Assembly: GCA_964423475.1 (NCBI GenBank)
Contig: CAYRFD010000021.1
Location: 1 to 16,382 of the forward strand
Reading direction: 5' to 3'
Source: JAUPVN01 sp964423475
GTDB taxonomy: Bacteria > Patescibacteriota > Saccharimonadia > Saccharimonadales > CAIOMD01
Length of the DNA stretch: 16,382 bases
Positions 7,858 through 14,026 of the stretch are shown here, one piece after another. A program made the translations under genes and the position numbers. The stretch's first letter is position 1. Every line of letters starts with the position of its first letter. The notes beneath the pieces are model-generated. The model searched no databases. It saw only the letters and a list, made by a program, of their open reading frames with translations, and was not told the DNA's origin.

Positions 7858-8751
7858 ATGCAAAAAGTAATACTATATTATAAATTTGTGCCCGTAGATA
7901 GCCCAGATATTGTGGTTTTATGGCAAAAAGAACTTTGTAAACGGCTAAATTTAAAGGGCCGGATAATTATTAGTAAACATGGAATAAACGGTACACTGGG
8001 CGGAGAAGTACAAAATTTAAAAGAATACGCAAAAGAAATGAACCTAACATTTTTTAAAGGTATTACTTATAAATGGAGTAATGGTGGAGCCGATGATTTT
8101 CCTAAACTAAGCATTAAGCATCGCCCAGAACTTGTAGCTTTTGGTGCACCAGATGAAATTAAAGTAGATAAAAATGGCGTAGTTGGTGGAGGAAAACATT
8201 TAAAACCCGCTCAGGTACATAAATTAGTAGAAGAACGCGGTAAAGATGTAATATTTTTTGATGGCCGTAATGCTTATGAAGCACAAATTGGAAAATTTAA
8301 AAATGCGGTAGTTCCTAGTGTGCGTACTAGCCATGATTTTATTAAAGAGCTAGAAGACCCTAAGTATAACGATATTAAAGATAAACCAATTGTTAGTTAC
8401 TGTACGGGTGGAATACGCTGCGAAGCACTTAGTGTGCTAATGAAAAATCGTGGTTTTAAAGAAGTTTATCAAATAGATGGTGGCATTGTAAAATATGGCG
8501 AAAAGTATGCAGACGATGGACTGTGGGAGGGTAGCTTATATATTTTTGATAAACGAATGACTACCGAATTTAGTGATAAAGCCAAAACAATAGGCCACTG
8601 CACTAAGTGCAGTAAAAAAACAAGCAACTTTGAAAACTGTGCCTACAAGCCATGTAATAACTTAGTGTTAATGTGCCAAACTTGCCACGCCAAAGACGAC
8701 ACTTGCAAGCCAGAATGCCACAAAAAATTGGCTACCTACGTTGGAAAATAA
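7858..8751 (+). CDS. trhO: tRNA uridine(34) hydroxylase, rhodanese-type
   Basis: This 297-residue protein matches TrhO/YceA, which hydroxylates U34 of certain tRNAs as a first step to 5-oxyacetyl-type wobble modification. The N-terminal UPF0176/acylphosphatase-like domain (about 1-100) contains HGINGTLGG (41-49). The rhodanese domain (about 115-220) has FDGRN (134-138) and the active loop CTGGIRCE with catalytic Cys182, exactly the family form. The C-terminal part carries a cysteine array (C248, C251, C261, C266, C273, C276, C283, C287) typical of TrhO and likely to bind metal. The ATG is the first base of the predicted transcript. uvrC begins 3 bases after the stop. tRNA-Val(TAC), whose U34 is the type of wobble base such enzymes act on, is encoded later in this window, but a link is inference. 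Confidence 0.93.
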   Translation: MQKVILYYKFVPVDSPDIVVLWQKELCKRLNLKGRIIISKHGINGTLGGEVQNLKEYAKEMNLTFFKGITYKWSNGGADDFPKLSIKHRPELVAFGAPDEIKVDKNGVVGGGKHLKPAQVHKLVEERGKDVIFFDGRNAYEAQIGKFKNAVVPSVRTSHDFIKELEDPKYNDIKDKPIVSYCTGGIRCEALSVLMKNRGFKEVYQIDGGIVKYGEKYADDGLWEGSLYIFDKRMTTEFSDKAKTIGHCTKCSKKTSNFENCAYKPCNNLVLMCQTCHAKDDTCKPECHKKLATYVGK

Positions 8752-8754
8752 TTA

Positions 8755-10251
8755 ATGCTTAATGATGAGTTAAAAAAAAAGATATCTTTGTTACCAAAAG
8801 AGCCGGGGGTATATTTTCACAAGGATAAATCTGGTGAAATAATATATGTTGGTAAAGCTGCCAATTTAAACAATAGGGTAAGGCAGTATTTTCAAAAAAG
8901 TAGATTACGTGATATTAAAACAGATGCCTTAGTTGCAGAAATAGCAGACGTAGATTGGATAGTTGTAGCCAGTGAGTCAGAGGCTCTATTTTTAGAAGCC
9001 GAAATGATTAGGCGCTACATGCCAAGATTTAATATATTACTGCGCGATGATAAGAGTTTGGTTTATGTAAGAATAAATAAAAAAGCAAAAGCACCAAACG
9101 TTACCTATACACGACGCCCCTTAGATGACGACGCCGAGTATTTTGGGCCGTTTTTGAGCGCTAGACCAGTAAAAAAAAGTTTACAATATTTGCGTAAAAT
9201 ATTTCCGTATTCTACGCACACTACACTGCCAAGCAGGGGTTGTTTACAAACTCATTTAAGGCTTTGCCCAGGGCCAGAAACTGCACAATACGATAGAAAG
9301 CAATATCTAAGTAATCTAAATAAATTATCTTTGTATTTACGTGGAGAACGCTTAAAAGTTGTTAAAGAGTTGCAAAAAGAAATGACACTAGCTGCTTCTG
9401 ACCATAATTTTGAACAAGCTGCAAAATTGCGCAATCAGTTAAGAGCTTTACAAAGTTTGCGAGTGCAAATAATATTTAGCGATAAAGAAAACCTAGATTT
9501 ATCTAAAGACCATGCCCTATTTGCACTTACAAACCTACTAAGCCTTTCTAAGCCCCCAAAAAGAATAGAAGGTTATGATATTAGCCATATGAGCGGCACA
9601 GACACAGTGGCAAGTATGGTTGTATTTGATAATGGGGTAAGTAATAAGAGTGCCTACAGAAAATTTAAAATGCGCACACCGGGAAACGATGACTTTGCGC
9701 ATATGTATGAAGTGATTAAACGACGTTTAAGCCAAAAAAACGTTAAGCAGTGGGGCAAACCAGACATATTTTTAATAGATGGTGGTAAAGGCCAGCTTGG
9801 GGCAGCCATATCAGCCAGAGACGAGCTTGGCTTTGCTATGCCAATGATTGGTTTAGCAAAAAAACAAGAAGAAATAGTAATACATAAATCTTTAAGCAAT
9901 GTATCAATTAATGATATATTCTTAAAAGAATTAGGTGGGTTTAGAACAGATGAATCAGAAGATTTTGTACGCCTAGATATACCAAACAGTTCTCATATAA
10001 TAATGTTGTTGCAACGCATAAGAGATGAATCGCATCGTTTTGCAGTTAGCTACCATTCTGTATTAAAAACCAGCAGAGTTAAAAGTAGTTTGTTAGATAA
10101 TATACCTAGTGTTGGCCCGTCTACAAAAAAGAAGTTACTACGTAAATTTGGTTCTGTTAGTACTATAAAGACAGCAAGTTTTGATGAAATATCTGCAGTA
10201 GTAGGCCCTAAAAGGGCTGCTATAATAGTTGGTTATATAGGAGACAAATAG
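8755..10251 (+). CDS. uvrC: UvrABC system protein C (excinuclease subunit)
   Basis: UvrC makes both incisions around a lesion held by UvrB. The 498 residues show the normal domain order: GIY-YIG nuclease (GVY 18-20, YVG 31-33), UVR domain for UvrB contact (about 207-236, DHNFEQAAKLRNQL), RNase H-like nuclease with Asp275 (EGYDIS), Asp342 (FLIDGGKGQ), Asp424 and His427 (RDESHRF), and a C-terminal helix-hairpin-helix pair (about 446-495, IPSVGP and AVVGPKR). It is about 110 residues shorter than the E. coli protein. The central cysteine motif is altered: Cys163 and Cys171 remain, but the next position (Glu175 in CPGPE) and the upstream position near residue 151 are not Cys, so an E. coli-type [4Fe-4S] cluster is not expected. 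It starts 3 bases after trhO with only a weak GGA ahead, and its TAG overlaps the GTG of the next gene. Confidence 0.96.
   Translation: MLNDELKKKISLLPKEPGVYFHKDKSGEIIYVGKAANLNNRVRQYFQKSRLRDIKTDALVAEIADVDWIVVASESEALFLEAEMIRRYMPRFNILLRDDKSLVYVRINKKAKAPNVTYTRRPLDDDAEYFGPFLSARPVKKSLQYLRKIFPYSTHTTLPSRGCLQTHLRLCPGPETAQYDRKQYLSNLNKLSLYLRGERLKVVKELQKEMTLAASDHNFEQAAKLRNQLRALQSLRVQIIFSDKENLDLSKDHALFALTNLLSLSKPPKRIEGYDISHMSGTDTVASMVVFDNGVSNKSAYRKFKMRTPGNDDFAHMYEVIKRRLSQKNVKQWGKPDIFLIDGGKGQLGAAISARDELGFAMPMIGLAKKQEEIVIHKSLSNVSINDIFLKELGGFRTDESEDFVRLDIPNSSHIIMLLQRIRDESHRFAVSYHSVLKTSRVKSSLLDNIPSVGPSTKKKLLRKFGSVSTIKTASFDEISAVVGPKRAAIIVGYIGDK
10239..10243 (+). promoter_or_regulatory. Shine-Dalgarno site that fixes the GTG start of the M24 gene
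   Basis: AGGAG (10239-10243) lies 7 bases before the GTG at 10251 and inside the last codons of uvrC. It supports the GTG start and the TAGTG stop-start overlap, indicating translational coupling. It also shows that the anti-Shine-Dalgarno mechanism is used inside operons here. Confidence 0.75.
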
Positions 10252-11408
10252 TGAACGCCGTAATATATAAAAATAATAGGCAAAAATTAATTAAATTATT
10301 ACCCGATGCTAGCATAATTATCGTTGTGGGTAATGGCTTAATTCAGCGTAGTGGCGATACAGCTTTTTGGTTTAAGCAAGAAAGTTCAATGCTGTATTTT
10401 ACTGGCTGTAGTGTGCCAAGTAGCTATCTTTTAATAGATTGTATAAAAAATATGAGTTACATAGTTTTACCAAATAGAACACAGGTTGAAAAACTTTTTG
10501 ACGATTCTGAGAATATCCCCCAAATTGCTAGTAGTGCCGGTGTAGATGGTGTAATTTTTCATAAAGAGGCATTGCAGATTGTAAAAAATGTAAAGAATAA
10601 AGGCAAGATATATGCTAATGCCGAAAGTCCAGTTAAGCAATATGGTGTGTTTAGTAATCCCTTTAAAAACCAAATTAAGCAGTTACTTAAACGTTATGGT
10701 ATACAATACAATATTATATTGCCGGCCGTTGCAGAGCTTAGGGCAATAAAGCAACCTTATGAAATAGAGGCAATCAAAAAGGCTATAGCTCTAACACATT
10801 CTGCAATAAAATCATCATTACCAAAAATAGGGCAATCAGAAAAAGATGTTGCAGACGCCATATCGGCAAATTTTTTTACAAATCATGTTAACCATGGTTA
10901 TGAGCCAATTGTTGCATTCGATGAAAATGCTGCAATTTTGCACCATAGCCCATCTACTGATGTAATTTCTGCAAAATCTAACAGCGTATTGCTTGATGTT
11001 GGAGCCGAATATTGCGGCTATAGTGCAGATATTTCTAGAACATATACAGCTGATCCAAAAACTGCGTTAATTATTGAATCTGTTACCAATGTTCAACAAC
11101 AATTAATTAATTGGCTTAAGCCTGGCAAAACGTGGCAGCAATTTCAAAATCTTGCGATTAAACTTTTAGAAGAACAGGCATTAAAATTAGGATTAATTTC
11201 TAAAGAAGAGTCAATTAATTTACTTTTTCCGCATGCCATTGGCCATTTTTTGGGGTTAGACGTTCATGATATTGGTGATTATAAAAAACCACTTTCAGAA
11301 AACATGGTTATAACCGTAGAACCAGGTCTATACAGTAAAAAACAAGGTTTTGGGGTGCGTATAGAAGATGACGTGCTTATAACTAAAAATGGCGCCGTAG
11401 TGTTATAA
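10251..11408 (+). CDS. M24B metallopeptidase, Xaa-Pro aminopeptidase (aminopeptidase P) family
   Basis: This 385-residue cytoplasmic enzyme has an aminopeptidase P N-terminal domain (about 1-145) and a pita-bread catalytic domain (about 165-385). The five dinuclear-metal ligands are present: Asp249 (LLDVGAE), Asp260 (SADISRTY), His332 (FPHAIGHFLGLDVHD), Glu357 (TVEPGLY) and Glu372 (GVRIEDDV). His231/His232 in ILHHSP match the active-site His. Such enzymes cut the N-terminal residue before proline. The start is GTG, set by AGGAG at 10239, with a 1-base overlap on uvrC. The protein stops 13 residues after the last metal ligand, shorter than the E. coli C-terminal end, so the usual tail after this strand is trimmed. 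Its last codon and stop form the -10 of the next operon. An Xaa-Pro dipeptidase activity is an alternative. Confidence 0.92.
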   Translation: MNAVIYKNNRQKLIKLLPDASIIIVVGNGLIQRSGDTAFWFKQESSMLYFTGCSVPSSYLLIDCIKNMSYIVLPNRTQVEKLFDDSENIPQIASSAGVDGVIFHKEALQIVKNVKNKGKIYANAESPVKQYGVFSNPFKNQIKQLLKRYGIQYNIILPAVAELRAIKQPYEIEAIKKAIALTHSAIKSSLPKIGQSEKDVADAISANFFTNHVNHGYEPIVAFDENAAILHHSPSTDVISAKSNSVLLDVGAEYCGYSADISRTYTADPKTALIIESVTNVQQQLINWLKPGKTWQQFQNLAIKLLEEQALKLGLISKEESINLLFPHAIGHFLGLDVHDIGDYKKPLSENMVITVEPGLYSKKQGFGVRIEDDVLITKNGAVVL

Positions 11409-11409
11409 T
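11401..11409 (+). promoter_or_regulatory. Extended -10 promoter of the secG operon, overlapping the M24 stop codon
   Basis: TGT-TATAAT (11401-11409) is the same nonamer as at trhO and is built from the last Leu codon and TAA of the M24 gene. The predicted start near 11416 is 2 nt before the ATG at 11418. There is no -35 match and no Shine-Dalgarno. Confidence 0.6.
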
Positions 11410-11417
11410 TAAGTAGC

Positions 11418-11801
11418 ATGAAAAAACAAGCATTTGGCTTTTTGTTACGATGGTCTGGAAATACAATTAGTTTATGGGCTGCATCATTAGCAGGAATAGT
11501 TACTTTAAACGGTAATGTCTTTAAATTTCTTATAGCTGGTTTACTTTTAGCTTTATTAAATAGCCTAATAAAACCCCTTTTAGTTATATTTACGCTTCCT
11601 TTAATTACGTATACTATGGGGTTATTTTTAATAATCATTAATGGTGTAATAATGGTTGTTTTAAGTTGGCTATATGGCCCATTGTCTATTAACTCTTTTT
11701 GGCAGGCGTTACTTGCGGGAACTATAGTTGGCTTGCTAAACTATATAATAAGCTTTGGGCTAGATAAAAAGGATAACATTGTAGAGAGGCGCACAGTATG
11801 A
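11418..11801 (+). CDS. YvlD-like membrane protein ('phage holin family 4' superfamily)
   Basis: This 127-residue protein has four predicted membrane helices (about 6-28, 34-60, 64-86 and 90-114) and a short charged C-terminal tail. The stretch LLNSLIKPLLVIFTLPLITY (46-65) followed by a GLFLIIINGVIMVVLSWL helix is the hallmark of the YvlD/DUF360 family, named after phage holins only by distant similarity. The function of chromosomal members is not established. There are no phage genes around it, so a lysis role is not supported. It is the first gene of an operon: its TGA overlaps the secG ATG by four bases (ATGA), so the two are probably translationally coupled. Its own start sits about 2 nt after the predicted transcription start. 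Being produced with SecG suggests an envelope role, but this is inference. Confidence 0.8.
   Translation: MKKQAFGFLLRWSGNTISLWAASLAGIVTLNGNVFKFLIAGLLLALLNSLIKPLLVIFTLPLITYTMGLFLIIINGVIMVVLSWLYGPLSINSFWQALLAGTIVGLLNYIISFGLDKKDNIVERRTV
11784..11789 (+). promoter_or_regulatory. Shine-Dalgarno site for secG
   Basis: GAGAGG (11784-11789) lies 8 bases before the secG ATG, inside the preceding gene. It supports the ATGA-overlap start and, like the M24 site, shows Shine-Dalgarno use at an internal operon position. Confidence 0.6.
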
Positions 11802-12016
11802 ACAGTATTTACGATTACGTTACAATAGCAAGTGGAATAATTATGTCAATATTAATATTAATGCAAACACGTGGAGCGGGTTTGGGTGCTGGTTTTGGTG
11901 GTTCCGCCGAAATTAATACTGTTCGTAGAGGATCAGATAAAACCCTATTTCAGCTTACAATTATTTTTGCAGTAATTTTTGTTTTTTCTATTATTCTTGG
12001 AATAGTGTTAGGATAA
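11798..12016 (+). CDS. secG: Preprotein translocase subunit SecG
   Basis: This 72-residue protein is the small accessory subunit of the SecYEG channel and helps SecA-driven export. It has two membrane helices (about 6-23 and 51-71) joined by the conserved cytoplasmic loop QTRGAGLGAGFGGSAE (23-38) followed by VRRGSDKTLFQLT, an almost textbook SecG pattern. Length is typical for compact genomes. It starts in an ATGA overlap with the YvlD-like gene, backed by GAGAGG at 11784. The next gene, for a secreted and anchored peptide-binding protein, begins 15 bases after its stop. SecG is therefore produced from the same message as one of its likely export substrates. Confidence 0.95.
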   Translation: MNSIYDYVTIASGIIMSILILMQTRGAGLGAGFGGSAEINTVRRGSDKTLFQLTIIFAVIFVFSIILGIVLG

Positions 12017-12031
12017 TTTTTTCTGCAACAT

Positions 12032-13810
12032 ATGAGTAAAATCTTTAGTAAAAACAGTTTTAAAAGACGTATTAAATTATATAAGAACAGTTTTTTAGAT
12101 TTTTTTGAAAATACAAATAAGCAACTAGACAGGCATATTTTTAGAAGAACGCACAACTTACATGCTTCTAGGCGATTTGCAATTGGCTGGATGTCTTTAA
12201 TGGTAGTAATAGCCATAGGCCTGTTTGTTCAAATAAGAGCAGCTAGCTCAGCGTATTTAGAGATAGTACCTGCTAACGGAGGTGTTTTTGTAGAGGGTTA
12301 TGTTGGTAATGTTAAAAATATGAATCCACTTTATAGCTCTAACAGTGTAGATAATGCGCTTACAAAATTAATGTTTTCGTCGCTTTTAACATATAACGGA
12401 AAAAACGAGCTTATAGGAGATCTAGCAGAAAAATGGACTAGCGATGAAGTAGGCAAGGTGTATACTGTTACGCTTAGAAAAGATGCTAAATGGCATGATG
12501 GTGAGGCAGTAACCCCAGAGGACGTCGTGTATACATATAATTCTATTCAGAATGCCAAAGTGCAATCTCCATTAAGCAGCTCCTGGAAAGGCGTTAAGGT
12601 AGAAAGAACAGGCGATTGGGACGTAACTTTTACTTTGCCTAATTCCTATAGCCCATTTCCTCATTTATTAACAAACGGTATTGTACCCGAACATATACTA
12701 AAAGATATAGATCCTAGTCAACTTAGGAGTAGTCGTTTTAATACAGCTTCTCCAATTGGTTCTGGGCCTTTTACTTTTAGATCTATAGACGTAGATAAGC
12801 AAGGCGATAACCAAACAGAGATTGTTCAATTAAGCAAAAATAATTCTTATTACAATAGTGCACCAAAGTTAGATGGTTTTACAATTAAAACATTTAAAGA
12901 CAAACAAGAAATGCAGTCTGCATTAAACAGCAAAGACATTACAGGAGCGGCTTTTGTTGATCATCAAGATGATAACAAAGAAAACGAGTTTCTTTTTACT
13001 CAAACAAGTGGTTTATATGTGTTTATGAATAATTCTAAACCACCGTTTGACTCACCCCAAATAAGAGAAGCTATTGCTCGGGCTACTAGCCCAGGTTTAG
13101 TGTCATCAACTCTGCCTTATGCTACTTTACCAGTAAGATCTCCACTATTAGTTGGACAAGTTGGTTATAGCAAAGATTACGTTCAAAAGGGTACAGATAT
13201 AGAATTAGCTAACAAGCTACTAACAGAATCTGGCTGGGCTTGGCAGCAGGGCGAGCCATACAGAAAAAAAGATGGTAAAGAGCTTACAGTCCAGCTTGTT
13301 TCAGAAAAATCAGAAGATTACGTAAAATTTGTAGAACAACTTCAAAAACAATGGGCAGCGGTAGGCGTTAAGGCAGAGGTTAGCCTAGAAGACCAAGATA
13401 CAATTGCCGCAACTACCTTGGCCTCTAAAAAGTACGATGCACTGCTTTACGCAATAAATATTGGCCCAGACCCAGATGTTTATGTTTATTGGCATTCTTC
13501 CCAGGCTAAGCCAGATGCAAAGCCAGGGCTTAACTTTTCTTTGTATTCATCTAAACAAGCAGATGAAGCCTTAGAGGCGGGGCGCTCAAGAACAAACCCA
13601 TCTTTACGAGCGGCCAAGTATAAGCCATTTTTAGCAGCTTGGCAAAAAGATGTACCAGCAATTGGTTTACACCAACCGGTTTTTAGTTATTCTACAAATA
13701 TACCAGTTTACGGCTTACAAGAAAAAACAATTAATATACCATCAGATCATTTAAATAATGTAAACCAGTGGCAAATTAACACCAAAAAACAACCCCAAAA
13801 TCAACAGTAA
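12032..13810 (+). CDS. Membrane-anchored oligopeptide-binding protein (SBP_bac_5 / DppA-OppA family)
   Basis: This 592-residue family-5 solute-binding protein normally delivers peptides to an Opp/Dpp ABC importer. Family marks include NPLYSSNSVDNALTKLMFSS (98-117), LAEKW (132-136), RKDAKWHDGEAVTPEDVVYTY (149-169) and the SPIGSGPFTF segment about 80 residues further on. The N-terminus is odd: a basic, probably cytoplasmic stretch of about 48 residues precedes a single hydrophobic helix (about 49-68, IGWMSLMVVIAIGLF). There is no lipobox Cys, so it looks anchored by a transmembrane helix, with the binding domain outside; cleavage after ASSA (72-75) is possible but not compelling. No permease or ATPase genes for an importer are adjacent. 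It follows secG by 15 bases without a Shine-Dalgarno; a GATAAT at 12012 might give extra transcription. Substrate is inferred from family only. Confidence 0.9.
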   Translation: MSKIFSKNSFKRRIKLYKNSFLDFFENTNKQLDRHIFRRTHNLHASRRFAIGWMSLMVVIAIGLFVQIRAASSAYLEIVPANGGVFVEGYVGNVKNMNPLYSSNSVDNALTKLMFSSLLTYNGKNELIGDLAEKWTSDEVGKVYTVTLRKDAKWHDGEAVTPEDVVYTYNSIQNAKVQSPLSSSWKGVKVERTGDWDVTFTLPNSYSPFPHLLTNGIVPEHILKDIDPSQLRSSRFNTASPIGSGPFTFRSIDVDKQGDNQTEIVQLSKNNSYYNSAPKLDGFTIKTFKDKQEMQSALNSKDITGAAFVDHQDDNKENEFLFTQTSGLYVFMNNSKPPFDSPQIREAIARATSPGLVSSTLPYATLPVRSPLLVGQVGYSKDYVQKGTDIELANKLLTESGWAWQQGEPYRKKDGKELTVQLVSEKSEDYVKFVEQLQKQWAAVGVKAEVSLEDQDTIAATTLASKKYDALLYAINIGPDPDVYVYWHSSQAKPDAKPGLNFSLYSSKQADEALEAGRSRTNPSLRAAKYKPFLAAWQKDVPAIGLHQPVFSYSTNIPVYGLQEKTINIPSDHLNNVNQWQINTKKQPQNQQ

Positions 13811-13841
13811 CATTTTTATCGCTAAAGATTGCATATTAATT

Positions 13842-13866
13842 TATAATTAATATTGAAAAGTATACA
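13842..13866 (+). promoter_or_regulatory. Candidate -10 elements for tRNA-Leu(CAG)
   Basis: The gap before the tRNA has TATAAT at 13842-13847 (start near 13854) and TATACA at 13861-13866 (start near 13873, one base before the tRNA). Neither has a -35 match at 17 bp, so I cannot choose between them. Confidence 0.35.
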
Positions 13867-13873
13867 TATTGAT

Positions 13874-13959
13874 GCGCGAGTGGCGGAACGGTAGACGCGC
13901 TAGTTTCAGAGACTAGTAAGAGCAATCTTGTGGAGGTTCAAATCCTCTCTCGCGCACCA
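13874..13959 (+). tRNA. tRNA-Leu (anticodon CAG, reads CUG)
   Basis: The 86-base class II tRNA has an acceptor stem GCGCGAG/CTCGCGC (13874-13880 with 13949-13955), discriminator A13956 and encoded CCA. The anticodon stem is CTAGT/ACTAG with loop TTCAGAG, placing CAG at 13907-13909. The long variable arm has stem AAGA/TCTT, and the T-arm is GGAGG-TTCAAAT-CCTCT. It is 75/86 identical to the second Leu tRNA at 15984. Confidence 0.96.
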
Positions 13960-13987
13960 AAATTACTTAAATAAATTGCTTTGCTTA

Positions 13988-13996
13988 TGCTATAGT
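13988..13996 (+). promoter_or_regulatory. Extended -10 promoter of the FAD oxidase unit
   Basis: TGC-TATAGT (13988-13996) is an extended -10 with one mismatch. The predicted start near 14003 gives a 24-nt leader that contains GAGGG (14009-14013), 13 bases before the ATG. Unlike the other operon heads, this one has a conventional leader with a possible Shine-Dalgarno site. Confidence 0.5.
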
Positions 13997-14026
13997 AAAT
14001 TGTATAAAGAGGGTAAAAAATAAACT

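Noticed and set aside
10251..11408. Truncated M24 pseudogene because of its short C-terminus
   Set aside because: All five metal ligands and the active-site His are present, the frame is intact and the start has a strong Shine-Dalgarno.
11279..11638. 119-residue minus-strand frame across the M24/YvlD-like junction
   Set aside because: It is antisense to two convincing genes and has no recognisable domain.
11418..11801. Phage holin, hence a prophage
   Set aside because: The protein belongs to a chromosomal membrane family only nominally called holin; there is no endolysin, integrase, capsid or tail gene nearby and it is locked to secG by overlap.
13811..13873. Terminator after the peptide-binding protein gene
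   Set aside because: There is a TTTTT at 13813-13817 but no stable hairpin ahead of it.
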